A stretch of DNA of 64,000 nt from positions 60,110,875-60,174,874 of the forward strand of contig NC_087066.1 of NCBI RefSeq assembly GCF_963678635.1, read 5' to 3'. Every line of letters begins with the position of its first letter. Position 1 is the stretch's first letter. The notes below the pieces were generated by a model. It did not search any database and was not told the DNA's origin. It was given only the letters and a program-made list of their open reading frames with translations. Both the position numbers and the translations under genes were made by a program. This document shows, piece by piece, positions 62,404 through 64,000 of this stretch. The stretch is from Symsagittifera roscoffensis (Eukaryota; Xenacoelomorpha; Acoela; Convolutidae).

Positions 62404-64000
62404 TTATCTTTGAAAAAATGTTAGGGATGTGTCTTTTGTTTTTGTGTATTTATCTTTGATTAATATTTTACTATTCAAAATGTTGATTGTTGGTATATAT
62501 TTAGAGATAAATGGTATTCCAATGATATTGTGTTTAATATCAGTGATATGAAATATTTGTTTAAATGGTTTATTTAAAATTTTATTTTGCTCTATTGTTC
62601 TTGTGGGGAGAAGAAATAATTGAATTTTTCCATAGTTTACCAATGTTGATCCTTGTGCTGTTGCTAGTTTACTTGAGGTTTCAAGAGGTGTTAGTTTTGG
62701 GTGTAATATTTTTATCTCATTCCATGTGGGAATGTTTATTATGTTTGATTCTGCTCCTGAATCAATTAAAAAATCAATTTCAAGATCTGGTGGTTGAAAT
62801 TCTTTGTTTCTTGGACTTTCTAAAAGAAATGGTATTGTCCAAATTTTTTCTTTGGGTTGTTCTTTTTGTATATTTTGATAGATGTGATTTGTATTCAAGC
62901 ATTTTGTTTTGGCATTTTCATTGGATTGATTTGTAGTGTTGATTTCGTTAGTTTCTTGTGCCGTTTGTGTGGAATGGATGGGTTCAATATAATAATTGTG
63001 AAGGAGTTCTAATTGATTTTCATATATATGTGATGAAAAAGGTTGTTCATATATAATAGGTTCGTAGTCATTTTCGACTGCTATCATATTTATGGAGATA
63101 GTGTTCTCTGTATCACTTTCTGAATCTGATGATTCACAGTTTATTTGATTTAGTTGTAGTTCGTTATTTCCTGTGTCATCAATACCTGGGGGGTCTGATG
63201 TTGTTTCTGGATTTGATTGTACTTGATTAATATGTCTTTGATGTTTAGGTGTACTACTTCTGTGGCGATTGTTAGAATTATTATAATGGTTATTATTTCT
63301 GTGTGGTGATTGGGAATAATTTCTATAACGATTATTATAACTTGAATGTTGATTTTGTGAATTATTTCGTGATCTGTTTTGATAATTATTGTTTGGTCTG
63401 TTATAGTTTGATCTGTTATATGAGTTATTCCTTGATCGATTGTTCGGGTAATTCTGGTTTCGGTTGTTTGAATAACTTCTGTTTCGATTATTGGAGTAGT
63501 TTCTATTTCTATTATATGAAGAGTTTCGTGATTGATTGTTTGGATAGTAATTATTCCTTGATTGGGAATTAGATCTAGAAACAAATTGTGTTGTATTTGA
63601 TCTGGAGTAGTTATTTCGACTATTTGGTCTATTGTAATGATTTTGTGACGAATTTTGTGTATTTCTTCGTTCTGGTGATCTTCCTCTATAACTTGAGTTA
63701 TATGGTGATTGGGTTCTCGTGTAATTGGTATTGTTCGGAAGTGGTTTTCCTGAACTGTTGTTGCTGTATACATTTTTGTTTGGTAGATTTTGGTCTTTCT
63801 TCATGTATTGATAGAATGATTTATTTGGTTCTTTATATTTTTGAGGTTTGTTTTGATTGTCCTGTTGTTTTTGTCTACATTCAGAAATACCAAGTCCGTA
63901 TCGTCGGCAATAATTACACCATTTTTTGAAAGATGGTTTGCCTTTAAAGTTTGGGTGTTTTTCATAAATATTGAGTATTTCAGTGATTTTTTCAACGAGG
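62404..64000 (-). pseudogene. Gag C-terminus and aspartic protease (partial at window edge)
   Basis: The frame is open from the window edge to a TAA at 62404-62406. Near 63920 it encodes a zinc-knuckle-like C-N-Y-C-R-R-Y-G-L-G-I-S-E-C, with Leu where the zinc-binding His is expected. Then comes an Asn/Arg/Ser/Tyr-rich stretch of about 200 residues built from NRNYSNNR-like repeats, probably RNA-binding. The protease has F-L-I-D-S-G-A-E-S-N near 62755 and the flap/C-terminal I-I-G-I-P-F near 62525. An acidic segment (ESSDSESDTENT) lies between them. The N-terminal capsid is outside the window. Confidence 0.75.

Larger units (their letters stand above)
51660..64000 (-). mobile_element. Large Ty3/Gypsy-type LTR element with envelope-like and extra ORFs, 5' end outside window
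   Basis: Minus strand, reading from the right edge: gag, protease, RT, RNase H, integrase (integrase last, as in Ty3/Gypsy), then a membrane-segment ORF, a Ser/Thr/Pro-rich ORF, an envelope-like glycoprotein, and two ORFs of unknown function, before the LTR. The body exceeds 12 kb, which is long for this group. This copy has in-frame stops (62404, 61801, 58529), frame changes (about 60660, 59645, and in the envelope) and a mutated integrase. Confidence 0.85.

Noticed and set aside
63150-63773. 207-codon open frame overlapping gag, rich in Ile, Thr and Glu
   Set aside because: It is a frame shadow of the Asn/Arg-rich repetitive gag segment, with no independent start context or motif.

Overview
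The window is nuclear DNA of an animal, judged by one host gene split into many exons with GT/AG introns and by the density of eukaryotic mobile elements. It is visibly AT-rich, with many long A/T runs and several G/C homopolymers. An invertebrate is likely, because Pao/BEL, Ty3/Gypsy, Tc1-like and hAT-like families crowd the introns, but I cannot assign a phylum. About two thirds of the window is mobile-element DNA or its debris.

Two host genes are visible. At the left edge (204-503, +) is the last coding exon of an unrecognised, probably coiled-coil protein, with a polyadenylation signal at 589-594. From 49392 down to 10952 on the minus strand runs an ABCG2-like half-transporter. I resolved 16 exons; every junction has GT/AG boundaries and compatible phase. 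They give 703 codons plus stop, and only the start exon (upstream of 49392) is missing. Walker A, Q-loop, signature, Walker B, H-loop and the membrane domain appear in order with no break, so the gene looks functional despite introns of up to 12 kb filled with transposons.

Layout: 984-8514 holds a hAT-like MITE fragment and a decayed Ty3/Gypsy element with paired 1083-bp LTRs. 8752-10190 holds a Tc1-like MITE and a 353-bp near-perfect palindrome just beyond the 3' end of the ABCG gene. 10952-34780 is ABCG exons 16 to 4 separated by introns carrying MITEs, tRNA-derived SINE pieces, two tandem duplications (433 bp and about 407 bp), old LTR remnants and a degenerate tandem repeat. 34780-46898, the intron between Walker A and the rest of the nucleotide-binding domain, holds a satellite-like repeat against a 200-N assembly gap and two Pao/BEL elements head to head (35.4-41.8 kb minus, 43.0-46.5 kb plus). 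46898-49392 is exons 3 to 1. 49.7-64 kb is the 3' part of a large LTR element on the minus strand that runs off the right edge.

That last element is the most interesting object. It has gag-protease, reverse transcriptase, RNase H and integrase. Downstream are a membrane-segment ORF, a Ser/Thr/Pro-rich ORF, an envelope-like glycoprotein in several frames that resembles mononegavirus/chuvirus-type glycoproteins, and two further ORFs of unknown function, the first of which overlaps the glycoprotein stop as ATGA. It carries nonsense codons, frameshifts and a changed integrase active-site residue, so this copy looks dead, but the gene order deserves a family-level search.

All identifications come from reading motifs and repeats by eye; no database search or alignment program was run.
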